From NCBI RefSeq assembly GCF_014202315.1, contig NZ_JACHGN010000003.1, positions 558,001 to 622,000 on the forward strand: DNA of 64,000 nt, in the 5' to 3' direction. The stretch comes from Thermocatellispora tengchongensis. GTDB taxonomy: Bacteria > Actinomycetota > Actinomycetes > Streptosporangiales > Streptosporangiaceae. A program made the translations under genes and the position numbers. Shown here piece by piece: positions 9,203-19,431 of this stretch (position 1 is the stretch's first letter; the number at the start of each line of letters is the position of its first letter). The notes beneath the pieces were generated by a model. The model ran no database searches. It was not told the origin of the DNA and was given only the letters and a program-made list of their open reading frames with translations.

Positions 9203-10040
9203 CCTGGATCACCACCTTGCGCCGGGCCGCCCTGGTGAGCAGGGCGCCGAGGGCGAGCAGCGCGACGGCCCAGGCGGCCTGGAAGGCCAGCGCCCGGGGC
9301 ACGTCGGTCGCGCCGAGGTAGACGTCGGCCGGGACCTGCACCATGGCCGCCCAGGGCAGGGCCTCGGCGAGGGCGCCGAGCCAGCCCGGGATGATCCGCA
9401 GCGGCACGACCATGCCGCTGAAGAACATCATGAGCACCAGCGCGACCTGCTGCAGGCCGCGGTCGTCCAGGATCCAGCAGGCCGACAGGGCCAGCAGGTA
9501 GCGCACGCCGAAGCTGACCACGATGCCGAGCACGACGCTGACCGCGACGAGCCCCCAGGCGGCGGGGGAGGGCGGCACGACGATGCCGAACAGGGCGGCG
9601 CCGGCGAGCGTGGGCGGCACGCTGCGCATCAGGAACAGGTACGCCGCCCGTCCGAGGTCGTCGGCCAGCGACCAGAGCTGCAGGGACGCCGGGCGTACCA
9701 GGTCGATGGCGGCGTCGCCGCTGCGCACGCGTTCGGCCAGCTCGATCCCGCCGCCGAAGACCTGCATGGGGCCGATGAACGCCTGGGTGAGGAAGCAGAA
9801 CGTGACCGCCTGGGCGACGTCGTAGCCGGCCAGGCCGGGCCTGGCCTCCCACAGGGCGATGAGGACGTACGCCCGGAGTATGCCGAATACGGTGTTGGTG
9901 AAGGCTCCGGCGACGGCCGCGGCGCGGTAGGCGGCGTGCTTGCGGAAGCCGTATCGGGCGACTCGCAGATAGAGCTGGAAGACGACCTCCCGGGGTGCGG
10001 CCGCGGGCGCGATCCGCGGCGGGTTTCGGAAGATGGGCAA
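9195..10040 (-). CDS. ABC-2 permease, DUF990 family (first subunit)
   Basis: 281-residue permease and first gene of the operon. Six membrane segments are visible, with the DUF990 loop motif LAERVRSGDAAIDLVRPASL after the second (family pattern RxGxxxxxLxRPxS). FFSGMVVPLRIIPGWLGALA and VQVPADVYLGATD are typical of the COG4587 group. An SD (GGAGG) lies 7 bases before the ATG at 10040. The two DUF990 subunits differ in sequence but share architecture, as expected for a heterodimeric exporter. The 300 bases upstream contain the divergent esterase promoter region. Confidence 0.9.
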   Translation of the reverse strand: MPIFRNPPRIAPAAAPREVVFQLYLRVARYGFRKHAAYRAAAVAGAFTNTVFGILRAYVLIALWEARPGLAGYDVAQAVTFCFLTQAFIGPMQVFGGGIELAERVRSGDAAIDLVRPASLQLWSLADDLGRAAYLFLMRSVPPTLAGAALFGIVVPPSPAAWGLVAVSVVLGIVVSFGVRYLLALSACWILDDRGLQQVALVLMMFFSGMVVPLRIIPGWLGALAEALPWAAMVQVPADVYLGATDVPRALAFQAAWAVALLALGALLTRAARRKVVIQGG

Positions 10041-10295
10041 CCCTCCGACTTTGCCACCGGGCCCGGGAGGCGGGCAATCGAATTCAGCGGCGGGTCTCGG
10101 AGCGGGGGTGCACGGCGCGCGCGTGTGGGCAGAGGAGCAGGATCACGCCGTACGGCTCGCGCCCCGGCCGCAGGTGCCGGGGAGCGCCTGGGACGCGAGC
10201 GGAGAGGGGGCCGGATAGCCGTTGAGCAGGGGATTCTCGTGTGCCGGGCGTGTTACATCACCGAAACTCAGGTGTAATGTCCGTGTAAGCGAGAA

Positions 10296-10326
10296 TATAC
10301 TTACTGATCGGTAGAACACGTTCTAC
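10296..10326 (+). promoter_or_regulatory. Promoter and 16-base palindromic operator for the esterase gene
   Basis: A TATACT -10 box (10296-10301) lies 17 bases after TGTAAT (10273-10278). Ten bases downstream is the perfect palindrome GTAGAAC-AC-GTTCTAC (10311-10326), at the expected start of transcription. Perfect 16-base palindromes with short spacers are typical TetR-type operators. No TetR gene is adjacent, so the repressor would act in trans. Confidence 0.6.
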
Positions 10327-10358
10327 GTGGGGCATCGTCCGGTTCGGAGGTCCCTGAA

Positions 10359-11366
10359 ATGCACCGCGAGATCGACAAGGACGTGCGGCCAGACTACCCC
10401 GTGAGCTGGCAGGCGGTGGCGATGATCAGCCTGATGCGAAGCACCATGCGACCGATCTCCAGCATTTTCCTGCGCCATCCCGCCGCGCTCACCATGGCCT
10501 GCCGCGCCGTCGAGCTCACCCGGAGGCTGCCGAGCCGGCTGCCCGAGCACGTCCGCATCGCGGAGGAGCGCTTCGGGGCGTGCGGCGGCGAGTGGGTGCG
10601 CGCCGGGGAGGATCTAGACGAGGGCAAGGTGCTGCTCTACTTCCACGGCGGCGGCTACTTCTTCTGCTCCCCGGCCACGCACCGGCCGATCACCTGGCGC
10701 CTGTCGGCGGTCTCCCGGCGCCCGGTGCTGGCCCTGGACTACCGGCAGGGGCCGGTGTACTCGCTCGCCGAGTCGCTGACCGACGCGGTGGCGGCGTACG
10801 AGTGCCTGCTCGGCCGCGGCTACTCGGGCTCGGACATCATCCTCAGCGGCGACTCCGCCGGCGGCCACCTCACCCTCGCCACCCTGCTCGCGCTGCGCGA
10901 CTCCCGGATGCCGCTGCCCGCCGCCGCGATCTGCCTGTCCCCGTGGACGGACCTCACCGACGCCCCCCGCCAGACCAACCGCTGGCTGGACCCGATGCTG
11001 CCCGCCGGCCGGGTCGAGTGGCTGGCCCGCCGGTGGACCGACGGGCTCGACCCCAAGGACCCGCTGGTCTCGCCGGCGTACGGCGACTACACCGGCCTGC
11101 CCCCGCTGATGATCGTCACCGGCTCCACCGAGGTGCTGCGCGACGAGGCGCGCCGGGTGGCCCAGCAGGCGCGCCGCGCCGGGGTGCCGGTGCGCTACGA
11201 GGAGTGGCGCCGGATGCCGCACGTGTTCGCGATCCTGGCCGACGTCATGCCGGAGGCCCGCCTGCTGTTCCGGCACATCTCCCGCTTCCTGGCCGCCGCG
11301 CAGGCCATCCCGGAGCCCGTCTGCACGTCCCCCGACGGCCCCGGTGCCGGCACGGCGGCTGCCTGA
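10359..11366 (+). CDS. Alpha/beta hydrolase-3 esterase (HSL family)
   Basis: 335-residue serine esterase of the hormone-sensitive-lipase family, likely acting on short or medium acyl esters. The oxyanion motif is HGGGYFF at residues 96-102. The nucleophile is Ser166 in GDSAGG (164-169), the acid is probably Asp262 (VLRDEARR) and the base His288 (RMPHVF). SPWTDLT after strand 7 is characteristic of the family. No signal peptide is apparent; the N-terminal ~60 residues form the cap. A GGAGG SD lies 8 bases before the ATG. The gene stands alone behind a palindromic operator, so it is probably induced by a substrate-like ligand of a TetR repressor. A 12-base GCCTGACCCTC-type repeat (three copies) crosses its stop codon. 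Confidence 0.92.
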   Translation: MHREIDKDVRPDYPVSWQAVAMISLMRSTMRPISSIFLRHPAALTMACRAVELTRRLPSRLPEHVRIAEERFGACGGEWVRAGEDLDEGKVLLYFHGGGYFFCSPATHRPITWRLSAVSRRPVLALDYRQGPVYSLAESLTDAVAAYECLLGRGYSGSDIILSGDSAGGHLTLATLLALRDSRMPLPAAAICLSPWTDLTDAPRQTNRWLDPMLPAGRVEWLARRWTDGLDPKDPLVSPAYGDYTGLPPLMIVTGSTEVLRDEARRVAQQARRAGVPVRYEEWRRMPHVFAILADVMPEARLLFRHISRFLAAAQAIPEPVCTSPDGPGAGTAAA

Positions 11367-11601
11367 CCCTCGCCTGACCCTCGCCTGACTCCTGCCCCCT
11401 GAACCCCCGCCGGACCTGTCTGCGGCGGCCGGTCACAACGATCCGTTCCGCCCCGCTGACCAGCGCAGTCACACTGGTTCCTAACCCGCGGGTATCAGTC
11501 GCCTTACCTTCGATGCTGCTTGGTACTACTTACGGGCAAATATCGCCCATATCCAGCCACAGTGTGCTTGCCGGAACCCATGAAGGAGAGGCCAGACCCG
11601 G

Positions 11602-13179
11602 ATGGCACGCGGTGGATCCAGTCCTGCGAACGGTATGCCGCCAGGCGTGCGTCCCCTGACGGTGGGCGACCCCGTCATCATCGGACGCTACCTGCTCCTC
11701 GGCCGCCTCGGCGCCGGCGGCATGGGCGTGGTCTACCTGGCCGAGCACCCCAAGGGCGGGCTGGTCGCGCTGAAGACCCCGCACGCCGTCCACCTCAAGG
11801 ACCCGACCCTGCGGGCGCGGTTCGCCGAGGAGGTCGAGTTCTCCCGCAGGGTCGTGCCGTTCTGCACCGCCGCGGTGATCGAGGACGGCACCGACCGCGA
11901 CCGCCCGTACCTGGTCACCGAGTACATCCAGGGCCCCGCCCTGTCGCAGGTCGTCGCGGCGCGCGGCCCGCTCACCCCCGACCTGGCGTACGGCGTCGCG
12001 CTCGGCGCCGCCGCGGCGCTGGTCGCGGTGCACGCGGCCGGGCTGGTCCACCGGGACCTCAAACCCGCCAACGTGCTGCTGTCGCCCCAGGGGCCGCGGG
12101 TGATCGACTTCGGCATCGCCAGGGACGTGGACACGGTGACCGCGCACACCCAGGCGGGCCAGGTGATGGGCAGCCCGGGGTGGGTGGCGCCGGAACGGCT
12201 GACCGGGGGCCCGGCGCTCCCGGCGTCGGACATTTTCGCGTGGGGGTGCCTGGTCGCGTACGCCGCGACCGGCTGCCACCCCTTCGGCTCGGGCGAGGCG
12301 GACGTGGTGACCCGTCGCATCCTGGTCGAGCCGCCGCGGCTCACCGGGGTCCCCACGCTCCTCGCCCCCGCCGTCCAGGCCGCCCTCGCCAAGAACCCGG
12401 CCGAGCGTCCCGAGGCCGCCGAACTGCTCGGCGCGCTGCTGGCCGCCGGGGGCGTGGGCGCGCCCTGGGACCTGCGCGAGGCGGTCGCCGGGGTGCTGGA
12501 GGAGATCTGGACGCCGGTGCCGTACCCGCCGGGGGCGGGCGTCGTACGGCTGGCGCCCAGGCCCGCCCCGCCGCCGCGGGACGGGGCGGAGCGCAAGCGC
12601 GACGGGCGCGACAGGAGGGCCGCGCGGCGGCGGCAGGGCAACAACATGTCCCACGCCGGTTTCGCCGCGCTGGCCACCGTGTCCATCGCCGCCGTCACCG
12701 TGATCGCGGCGAGCGGCGGGGGGACCGGGGTGGGGGAGGCGAGCCAGTACGGCGGCGGCGCGTACGCGAGCCAGGACGGCACCGCGCTGTCCACCGCCAG
12801 GCCGCCGGAACCGCGGGTGGCGGGCACCTCCGTGGGACCCGGCCGGCTCGACGGCGGCACGCGGACGCCCCCCGTGGTGGTGGTCACGACCACGCGGACC
12901 GCACTGAAGCCGCCCCCCTACCCCACCCCGCAGGGCACCTGGACCGCGCCGCAGCCGGGCGCGTCGGACCCGTACGAGCCGGGCCCGCAGCCGTCGGGCG
13001 CCCCCTCGACGTGCTACAACCCGCGCGGCAAGCCGCGCCCGTGCCAGGGCGGCGGCGGCCCCCGGCCGCGGCCCAGCGGCGGCATCAGCACCGAGCCGCA
13101 GTGGGGCGACGGGGAGGAGACCCCCACGCCGACGCCGTCGGTCACCCTCACGCCCACTCCGACGCCCACGCCGTCCTGA
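11602..13179 (+). CDS. Membrane-anchored Ser/Thr protein kinase (PknB-like)
   Basis: 525-residue Hanks-type kinase. The kinase domain covers residues ~27-285: glycine loop LGAGGMGVVYLAE, Lys in VALKTP, catalytic loop HRDLKPANVLL, metal site DFGIA, and the APE equivalent VAPERL. A basic stretch precedes one membrane helix (FAALATVSIAAVTVIAA, about residues 352-370). The external part is ~150 residues, Pro/Gly/Thr-rich, with no PASTA repeats, so it is unlikely to bind muropeptides in the PknB manner. The start at 11602 follows an AAGGAG rather far upstream (13 bases). It is monocistronic between the esterase and an ABC ATPase. Substrates unknown. Confidence 0.93.
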   Translation: MARGGSSPANGMPPGVRPLTVGDPVIIGRYLLLGRLGAGGMGVVYLAEHPKGGLVALKTPHAVHLKDPTLRARFAEEVEFSRRVVPFCTAAVIEDGTDRDRPYLVTEYIQGPALSQVVAARGPLTPDLAYGVALGAAAALVAVHAAGLVHRDLKPANVLLSPQGPRVIDFGIARDVDTVTAHTQAGQVMGSPGWVAPERLTGGPALPASDIFAWGCLVAYAATGCHPFGSGEADVVTRRILVEPPRLTGVPTLLAPAVQAALAKNPAERPEAAELLGALLAAGGVGAPWDLREAVAGVLEEIWTPVPYPPGAGVVRLAPRPAPPPRDGAERKRDGRDRRAARRRQGNNMSHAGFAALATVSIAAVTVIAASGGGTGVGEASQYGGGAYASQDGTALSTARPPEPRVAGTSVGPGRLDGGTRTPPVVVVTTTRTALKPPPYPTPQGTWTAPQPGASDPYEPGPQPSGAPSTCYNPRGKPRPCQGGGGPRPRPSGGISTEPQWGDGEETPTPTPSVTLTPTPTPTPS

Positions 13180-13273
13180 GGGCGGACCCCGGAGGGGCGG
13201 GGGGCCGCCGTGATCGCCGCTCTCCTAAGCTGGCTCCCTGCGAATCGACGGGAGAACGTGGGGGTACGCGCGG

Positions 13274-14104
13274 ATGAGCGATGTGATCGCGCCCGACCGG
13301 TCCGGGCCGGCGCTCGAACTGACCGGCGTGCAGGTCAGGGCGGGCCGCCGCCCGCTGCTGAACGAGATCACCTGGCGGGTCGGCTACGGTGAGCACTGGG
13401 TGATCCTCGGGCCGAACGGCGCGGGCAAGACGACGCTGCTGTCCGTCGCCTCGGCCGTGCGCCATCCGAGCGCCGGCACCGCCCATGTGCTCGGCCACCG
13501 CCTGGGCCGGGTCGATCTGCGCGAGCTGCGCCGGCACATCGGCCTGGTCGCGGCCAGCCAGCGCCTGGTGGACGAGGCGTTGATGGAGGAGGAGGACCAG
13601 ACCGCCCACACGGTGGTGCTCACCGGCCACACCGGCACGGCCGCGCCGCTGTGGGACAGGTACGGCCCCGCCGAGCACGAGCGGGCCCACCGGCTGCTGG
13701 CCGACCTGGGCTGCAAGGACCTCGCCGACCGCCCGTTCGGGGTGTGCTCGCAGGGGGAGCGGGCCCGGGTCCGCGTGGCCCGCGCGCTGATGGCCGACCC
13801 GGCGCTCCTGCTGCTGGACGAGCCGTCCGCGGGGCTGGACCTGCCCGCCCGCGAGGACCTGATCGCGGCGGTCGAGGACCTGGCCACCAGCCGTCCCGCC
13901 CTGACCACGGTGACGGTCACCCACCACCTGGAGGAGGTGCCGGCCACCACCAGCCACGCCCTGCTGATGCGCGAGACCCGCATCCTGGCCGCGGGCCCGG
14001 TGGAGGAGGTTCTGACGCCGCGCAACCTCTCCGACTGCTTCGGCCGCCCCCTGCACCTGGACCGGGTGGACGGCCGCTGGTACGCCCGCGCGCCGCGCAT
14101 CTGA
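13274..14104 (+). CDS. Stand-alone ABC ATPase (YlmA/ModF-like)
   Basis: 276-residue ATPase with no membrane partner nearby. Walker A is LGPNGAGKTTLLSV, the signature is CSQGERARVRVARALM (SQGE in place of SGGQ), Walker B is LLLLDEPSAGLDLP, and the His switch is TVTHHLEEVP. The SQGE signature and the missing permease place it near B. subtilis YlmA and the ModF-type soluble ATPases, whose role is not firmly known. A weak GGGAG lies about 24 bases upstream of the ATG, so the start is moderately sure. A strong hairpin follows at 14145. Confidence 0.88.
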   Translation: MSDVIAPDRSGPALELTGVQVRAGRRPLLNEITWRVGYGEHWVILGPNGAGKTTLLSVASAVRHPSAGTAHVLGHRLGRVDLRELRRHIGLVAASQRLVDEALMEEEDQTAHTVVLTGHTGTAAPLWDRYGPAEHERAHRLLADLGCKDLADRPFGVCSQGERARVRVARALMADPALLLLDEPSAGLDLPAREDLIAAVEDLATSRPALTTVTVTHHLEEVPATTSHALLMRETRILAAGPVEEVLTPRNLSDCFGRPLHLDRVDGRWYARAPRI

Positions 14105-14144
14105 CCGGCGGCGTACGCGGGCGGCGGGCGCAGGACGCGAAAGA

Positions 14145-14187
14145 CCCCGCCGCGCCCGATCCGGGGGGAGAATCGGGCGCGGCGGGG
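14145..14187. terminator. Strong hairpin terminator after the YlmA-like gene
   Basis: Perfect 16-base arms (CCCCGCCGCGCCCGAT and its reverse complement) flank an 11-base loop. It lies 40 bases after the ATPase stop; the left arm is preceded by GAAAGA. This is one of the strongest stems in the window. Confidence 0.8.
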
Positions 14188-14317
14188 CAGGCGAGCGGTC
14201 ATCTGGACCGCGACAGTCGCGACCGGGGGGCCACCGAGGCCGCGACCGACGGGCGGAGCCCGGCCGGGGGGAACCGTCCCATGCCCTGGAGGTGACCCGG
14301 CCGGGCCCGGTCAAGAG

Positions 14318-14339
14318 GCGGCCCGCTGCGGCGGGCCGC
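14318..14339 (-). terminator. Hairpin terminator after aceA
   Basis: GCGGCCCGC-TGCG-GCGGGCCGC, perfect 9-base arms with a 4-base loop, sits 20 bases beyond the aceA stop codon on the minus strand. Confidence 0.7.
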
Positions 14340-14359
14340 GACCGGCGGCGGGGCCGGGC

Positions 14360-15682
<1,323 letters not shown>

Positions 15683-15907
15683 TCACTCCTTTGTCGTCCC
15701 CTGGGGGCTTGCTTCGAGTGTGTGTCCCGGGTCGGCCGCCGAACCAGAATCTCTCTCACAGAAGAACCGCTGAATTTCTCAGAGAGCGAATCCTTGCTAC
15801 TCTTCGGCGGAGAAGAACATGCATCTTTTACCTTTGGACTAGACCAATCCCGTCCTCGGCGCCGCCGACCGTGGCGGCACGCCTGGAAGAACCCTGGAAA
15901 TTACGCC
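15683..15907. promoter_or_regulatory. aceA-ramB intergenic control region
   Basis: About 235 bases separate the divergent genes. An AT-richer island around 15746-15840 contrasts with the rest. It contains an imperfect inverted repeat (AGAATCTCTCT near 15748 against AGAGAGCGAATC near 15780) and TTTACCTTTGG near 15830. RamB of corynebacteria binds sites related to AAAACTTTGCAAA; no close match is seen, so the exact operator here is uncertain. Promoters for aceA should lie in this island. Confidence 0.5.
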
Positions 15908-15913
15908 TAGGAT
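15908..15913 (+). promoter_or_regulatory. Leaderless -10 box for ramB
   Basis: TAGGAT ends exactly six bases before the ramB ATG (15920) and there is no Shine-Dalgarno sequence. Transcription would start at the A of the start codon. Confidence 0.55.
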
Positions 15914-15919
15914 CGTGCT

Positions 15920-17392
15920 ATGAGACCCGTTGTGAGCGAAGAACCGCTGTCTTTGACGCAGGAGATCGATCTGATCGCGTTCGGGCAGCGGCTGCGGCAT
16001 CTTCGCAAGCAGCGGGGGCTGACCCTCTCCGGCCTCGGCGAACGGGTCAGCCGCGCGCCCAGCCAGCTCTCCCTGCTGGAGAACGGCAAGCGCGAGCCCA
16101 AGCTGTCGCTGCTGAAGGCGCTGGCCGCCGCCCTGAACGTGCCGGTGGAGGAGCTGCTGCGCCGCCAGGCGCCCAACCGGCGCGCGCAGCTTGAGATCGC
16201 GCTGGAGGAGGCGCAGCGCGACCCCATCTACGCCGGGCTCGGGCTGCCCAAGCTGAAGGTCTCCGCGCGGGTGCCCAACGACGTCCTGGAGCACATCCTC
16301 GGCCTGTACGAGGAGCTGCGCGCCCGCCAGGCCAAGGGCACCGCCACCCCCGAGGAGGCCAGGGCCGCCAACGCCGAGCTGCGCCGCAAACAGCGCGAGC
16401 AGGGCAACTACTTCGTCGACATCGAGAAGGCCGCCGCCGAGGCGCTGGCCGCGGTGGGCTACCGCACCGGCGCCCTGTCGCAGAGCATGGTCCAGGCGCT
16501 GGTCACCCACTTCGGCTACACCGTGCACACCGCGCAGGACCTGCCGCGCACGGTGCGCTCGATCACCGACATGCGCAACCGGCGCATCTACGTCAAGCAC
16601 GAGCAACTGGGCATGCACACGCCCCGCACCATCCTGCTGCAGACCCTCGGCCATCTCGCGCTGGGCCACCACAAGCCGCGCGACTTCGCCGACTTCCTGC
16701 GCCAGCGCACCGAGGCCAACTACTTCGCCGCCGCGGTCCTGGTCCCCGAGAGCGCCGCGGTCGCGTACCTGTCGGAGGCCAAGCAGGCCCGCGCGCTGTC
16801 GGTGGAGGACCTGCGCGACGTCTTCGCGGTCTCCTACGAGATGGCCGCCCACCGCTTCACCAACCTGGCCACCCACCACCTCGACCTGGTCTGCCACTTC
16901 GTGCGCAACGACGCGGGCGGCATCATCTACAAGGCGTACGAGAACGACGGCATCGTCTTCCCCGCCGACGAGCAGGGCGCCATCGAGGGCCAGCGCATGT
17001 GCCTGCAGTGGTCCGGCCGCCAGATCTTCCTGCGCCCCGACCGGTTCTCGGTCCACTACCAGTACAGCGACTCGCCGACCGGCACGTACTTCTGCATGGC
17101 GCACGTCGATCCGTCCCGCGAGCGCGACTTCGCCATCACCCTCGGCGTGCCCTACCGCGAGTCCCGCTGGTTCCGCGGGCGCGAGACGACCAACCGCACC
17201 AAGTCCTTCTGCCCCAACGGCGACTGCTGCCGCCGCCCGCCCGCCGAGCTGACCCAGCGCTGGGAGGGGTACGCCTGGCCCTCCGCCCGCGCCAACTCCC
17301 ACGTCCTGGCCGCCCTGCCCCCCGGCTCCTTCCCCGGCGTGGACGAGGCCGACGTCTACACCTTCCTCGAACGCCACGCGGCGTCCGTATGA
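15920..17392 (+). CDS. ramB: RamB-type XRE/ImmA-like transcriptional regulator of acetate metabolism
   Basis: 490-residue regulator of the ScfR/RamB family. An XRE helix-turn-helix lies at residues ~12-75 (FGQRLRHLRKQRGLTLSGLG, APSQLSLLENGKREP). It is followed by a coiled region, an IrrE/ImmA-like fold (LLQTLGHLALGHH, then TEANYFAAAVLVP) and the C-terminal short-chain fatty acyl regulator domain with CPNGDCCRRP. In ImmA peptidases the first motif is HExxH; here the first two positions read QT, so peptidase activity is unlikely and the fold probably senses an acyl-CoA-like ligand. RamB proteins control aceA/aceB in corynebacteria and mycobacteria, and this gene is divergent from aceA. Translation appears leaderless. 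Confidence 0.93.
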   Translation: MRPVVSEEPLSLTQEIDLIAFGQRLRHLRKQRGLTLSGLGERVSRAPSQLSLLENGKREPKLSLLKALAAALNVPVEELLRRQAPNRRAQLEIALEEAQRDPIYAGLGLPKLKVSARVPNDVLEHILGLYEELRARQAKGTATPEEARAANAELRRKQREQGNYFVDIEKAAAEALAAVGYRTGALSQSMVQALVTHFGYTVHTAQDLPRTVRSITDMRNRRIYVKHEQLGMHTPRTILLQTLGHLALGHHKPRDFADFLRQRTEANYFAAAVLVPESAAVAYLSEAKQARALSVEDLRDVFAVSYEMAAHRFTNLATHHLDLVCHFVRNDAGGIIYKAYENDGIVFPADEQGAIEGQRMCLQWSGRQIFLRPDRFSVHYQYSDSPTGTYFCMAHVDPSRERDFAITLGVPYRESRWFRGRETTNRTKSFCPNGDCCRRPPAELTQRWEGYAWPSARANSHVLAALPPGSFPGVDEADVYTFLERHAASV

Positions 17393-17486
17393 GGCCGCGG
17401 ATTTTGGCCGGATCTGGCCGTTGAGCTGACGGTTTGATCTTGGATGTGGCAGGATTCTCTCCCCCCTCCAAGTTCGAAGGAAGCAC

Positions 17487-18299
17487 ATGAAGCGAATCGT
17501 CGCCGGCCTCGCCGTAGCCGCGGGCGCCGCGCTGGTGGCGCCCGTACCCGTGCACGCGGCGGCCAAGGTGGACCCCGTCAAGGCGCTCAGGGAGCAGTTC
17601 GAGGGCGGGAAGGGGGTCGAGGTCGCGAGCCTGACCAAGATGGCGATCCCGGGCGGGCCCAGCACGACGGTGCGCGAGTCGGGCGTGATCGAGTTCGGCG
17701 GGAGCGCGCCGGTGGCCTCCGACCTGACCTCCGAGCGGTCGTACAACTCGGCCTACCTGGGCAAGCTGAACAAGGACCAGCGGGAGCGGGCCGAGGCCGA
17801 GCGTGGGCCCGTGCGCACGATCTCGGTGAACTCGGCCAGCTACGTCTCGCGCGCCCCCTACCCCGACGAGCTGCCGGTGGGCAAGAGCTGGGTGCGGTAC
17901 GAGGAGGTGCCGGGCCGCTCCGGTCTGGTGGACGTCCTGGAGCCGGCCACGCTCAAGGCGCTGGTGTCGGCGGCGAGCTCCAACCGCGACGGCGTGATCA
18001 AGGGCACGATCACCACGGCCAAGCTCGCGGCGGCCTCCCCGTCGGCGCGCCGGCAGTTCGGGCGCGGCGGCAGCGCCAAGATCGCCTACACGGTGTGGCT
18101 GGACGCGTCCGGCCTGGTCGAGCGGGTGGTCGCCGCGGCGTCGCCGTCGCGGTACGACGTGACGTACGAGGCCCGCTTCCGGTCCTGGGGCCACAGCGTG
18201 TCCATCTTCGCGCCCTCCCAGAACGACGTGGTCCGGCGCAGCGCGTTCGACAACGGCGGCCTGGACCAGATGACGCTGAACGTCGAAGGCGTCAACTGA
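17487..18299 (+). CDS. Secreted protein of unknown function (LppX/LprG-like fold possible)
   Basis: 270 residues. A clean Sec signal peptide (MKRIVAGLAVAAGAALVAPVPVHA) cleaves near AAAK. There is no lipobox. The mature part has alternating beta-rich stretches (RTISVNSASYVSR, IKGTITTAKLAAA, KIAYTVWLDASGLVERVV, YDVTYEARFRSWGH). The WLDxxGLVERV phrase resembles mycobacterial LppX/LprG-type and Streptomyces secreted proteins that read out a lipid-binding half-barrel, but the match is only by pattern. GAAGGAAG precedes the ATG as SD. It is followed after 14 bases by the ADP-ribosylglycohydrolase gene, which has its own start signal. Confidence 0.8.
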   Translation: MKRIVAGLAVAAGAALVAPVPVHAAAKVDPVKALREQFEGGKGVEVASLTKMAIPGGPSTTVRESGVIEFGGSAPVASDLTSERSYNSAYLGKLNKDQRERAEAERGPVRTISVNSASYVSRAPYPDELPVGKSWVRYEEVPGRSGLVDVLEPATLKALVSAASSNRDGVIKGTITTAKLAAASPSARRQFGRGGSAKIAYTVWLDASGLVERVVAAASPSRYDVTYEARFRSWGHSVSIFAPSQNDVVRRSAFDNGGLDQMTLNVEGVN

Positions 18300-18301
18300 G
18301 G

Positions 18302-18307
18302 GACAAT
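18302..18307 (+). promoter_or_regulatory. Leaderless -10 box for the ADP-ribosylglycohydrolase gene
   Basis: GACAAT lies exactly six bases before the ATG at 18314, overlapping the end region of the preceding gene. No SD is present. Confidence 0.45.
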
Positions 18308-18313
18308 GGGGTC

Positions 18314-19384
18314 ATGATCTCACCGGAGTCCCGGGTACGCGGCTGCCTGCTCGGCGGGGCCATCGGCGACGCGCTCGGGGCGCCGGTCGAGTTCGACTCG
18401 CTGGCGCGCATCAGGCAGCGGTACGGCCCCGGCGGGCTGGACGACTACGCCGCCGACTGGCGGGGGAAGACCGGCCTGATCACCGACGACACCCAGATGA
18501 CGCTGTTCACCGCCGAGGGGCTGATCCGCGCCGGCGTACGCGAGCGGGAGCGGGGCGTCTGCGCGCCGGTCGAGGTGGTGCGCAACGCGTACCTGCGCTG
18601 GCTGGACACCCAGGACCACGCCGCCCCGCCGCCCGCCGGCGGCCTGGTGCGCACCGGGTGGCTGCGCGAGCAGGCGTGGCTGTACTCCCGCCGCGCCCCC
18701 GGCACCACCTGCCTGTCGGGGCTGCGGCAGGGGCCGGCCGCGCCCGCCGCCGGCGGCGCACCGGGACCGGTGAACCCGGGCTCCAAGGGCTGCGGCACGG
18801 TCATGCGCTCTGCCCCCTTCGGCCTGGCCGCCGCCGATCCCGGGGCGGCGTTCCGGCTCTCGGCCGAGTGCGCGCAGATCACTCACGGCCACCCCACCGG
18901 CTATCTGGCCGCGGGCGCCTTCGCCGCGATCGTCGCCCTCCTGGCCCGGGGCGCGTCCGTGGGCGAGGCGGTGACCGGCGCCCTCGGCCTGCTGGCCGCC
19001 CATCCCGGCCACGAGGAGACCTCCGCCGCCCTGCGCGCCGCGGCCGATCTCGCCGCCTCCGGCGATCCGGCCCCCGAGGCGGTGGAGAGCCTGGGCGGGG
19101 CGTGGGTCGCCGAGGAGGCCCTGGCCATCGCGGTCTACTGCGCGCTCGTCCACGAGCACGACATCACGCGGGCGCTGCTGCTGGCGGTCAACCACTCCGG
19201 CGACAGCGACTCCACCGGCGCCGTCTGCGGCAACCTGCTCGGCGCCCGCCACGGCGAGCAGGCGCTCCCCAGCCGCTGGCTGTCCGCGCTGGAGGGTCGC
19301 GACACGATCGCCGAACTCGCCGGCGACCTCGCCGCCCACATCGCCGGCGCCCCGCTGGACCGGGCCAAGTACCCCGGCTCCTGA
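18314..19384 (+). CDS. ADP-ribosylglycohydrolase family protein
   Basis: 356-residue cytoplasmic enzyme of the ADP-ribosyl-hydrolase (ARH/DraG) family, which removes ADP-ribose from proteins or small molecules using two Mg ions. Conserved features: GCLLGGAIGDALGAPVEF at the N-terminus, the metal motif ITDDTQMTLFTAEGLI (residues ~55-70), GCGTVMRSAPFGL, ITHGHPTGYLAAGAFA, and the second metal motif NHSGDSDSTGAVCGNLLGA near residue 300. No transferase gene is adjacent, so it is a free-standing reversal enzyme rather than part of an obvious toxin pair. The start is fixed by the leaderless -10 and by the family N-terminus. Confidence 0.93.
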   Translation: MISPESRVRGCLLGGAIGDALGAPVEFDSLARIRQRYGPGGLDDYAADWRGKTGLITDDTQMTLFTAEGLIRAGVRERERGVCAPVEVVRNAYLRWLDTQDHAAPPPAGGLVRTGWLREQAWLYSRRAPGTTCLSGLRQGPAAPAAGGAPGPVNPGSKGCGTVMRSAPFGLAAADPGAAFRLSAECAQITHGHPTGYLAAGAFAAIVALLARGASVGEAVTGALGLLAAHPGHEETSAALRAAADLAASGDPAPEAVESLGGAWVAEEALAIAVYCALVHEHDITRALLLAVNHSGDSDSTGAVCGNLLGARHGEQALPSRWLSALEGRDTIAELAGDLAAHIAGAPLDRAKYPGS

Positions 19385-19431
19385 CCGGGCGGGGCCGCCG
19401 GGCCGGGCGGCCGGAAGCCGGGAGACGAGAG

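Noticed and set aside
18314-19384. Toxin-antitoxin pair (ADP-ribosyltransferase plus ADP-ribosylglycohydrolase)
   Set aside because: No transferase-like gene (R-S-E or H-Y-E motifs) is adjacent on either side.
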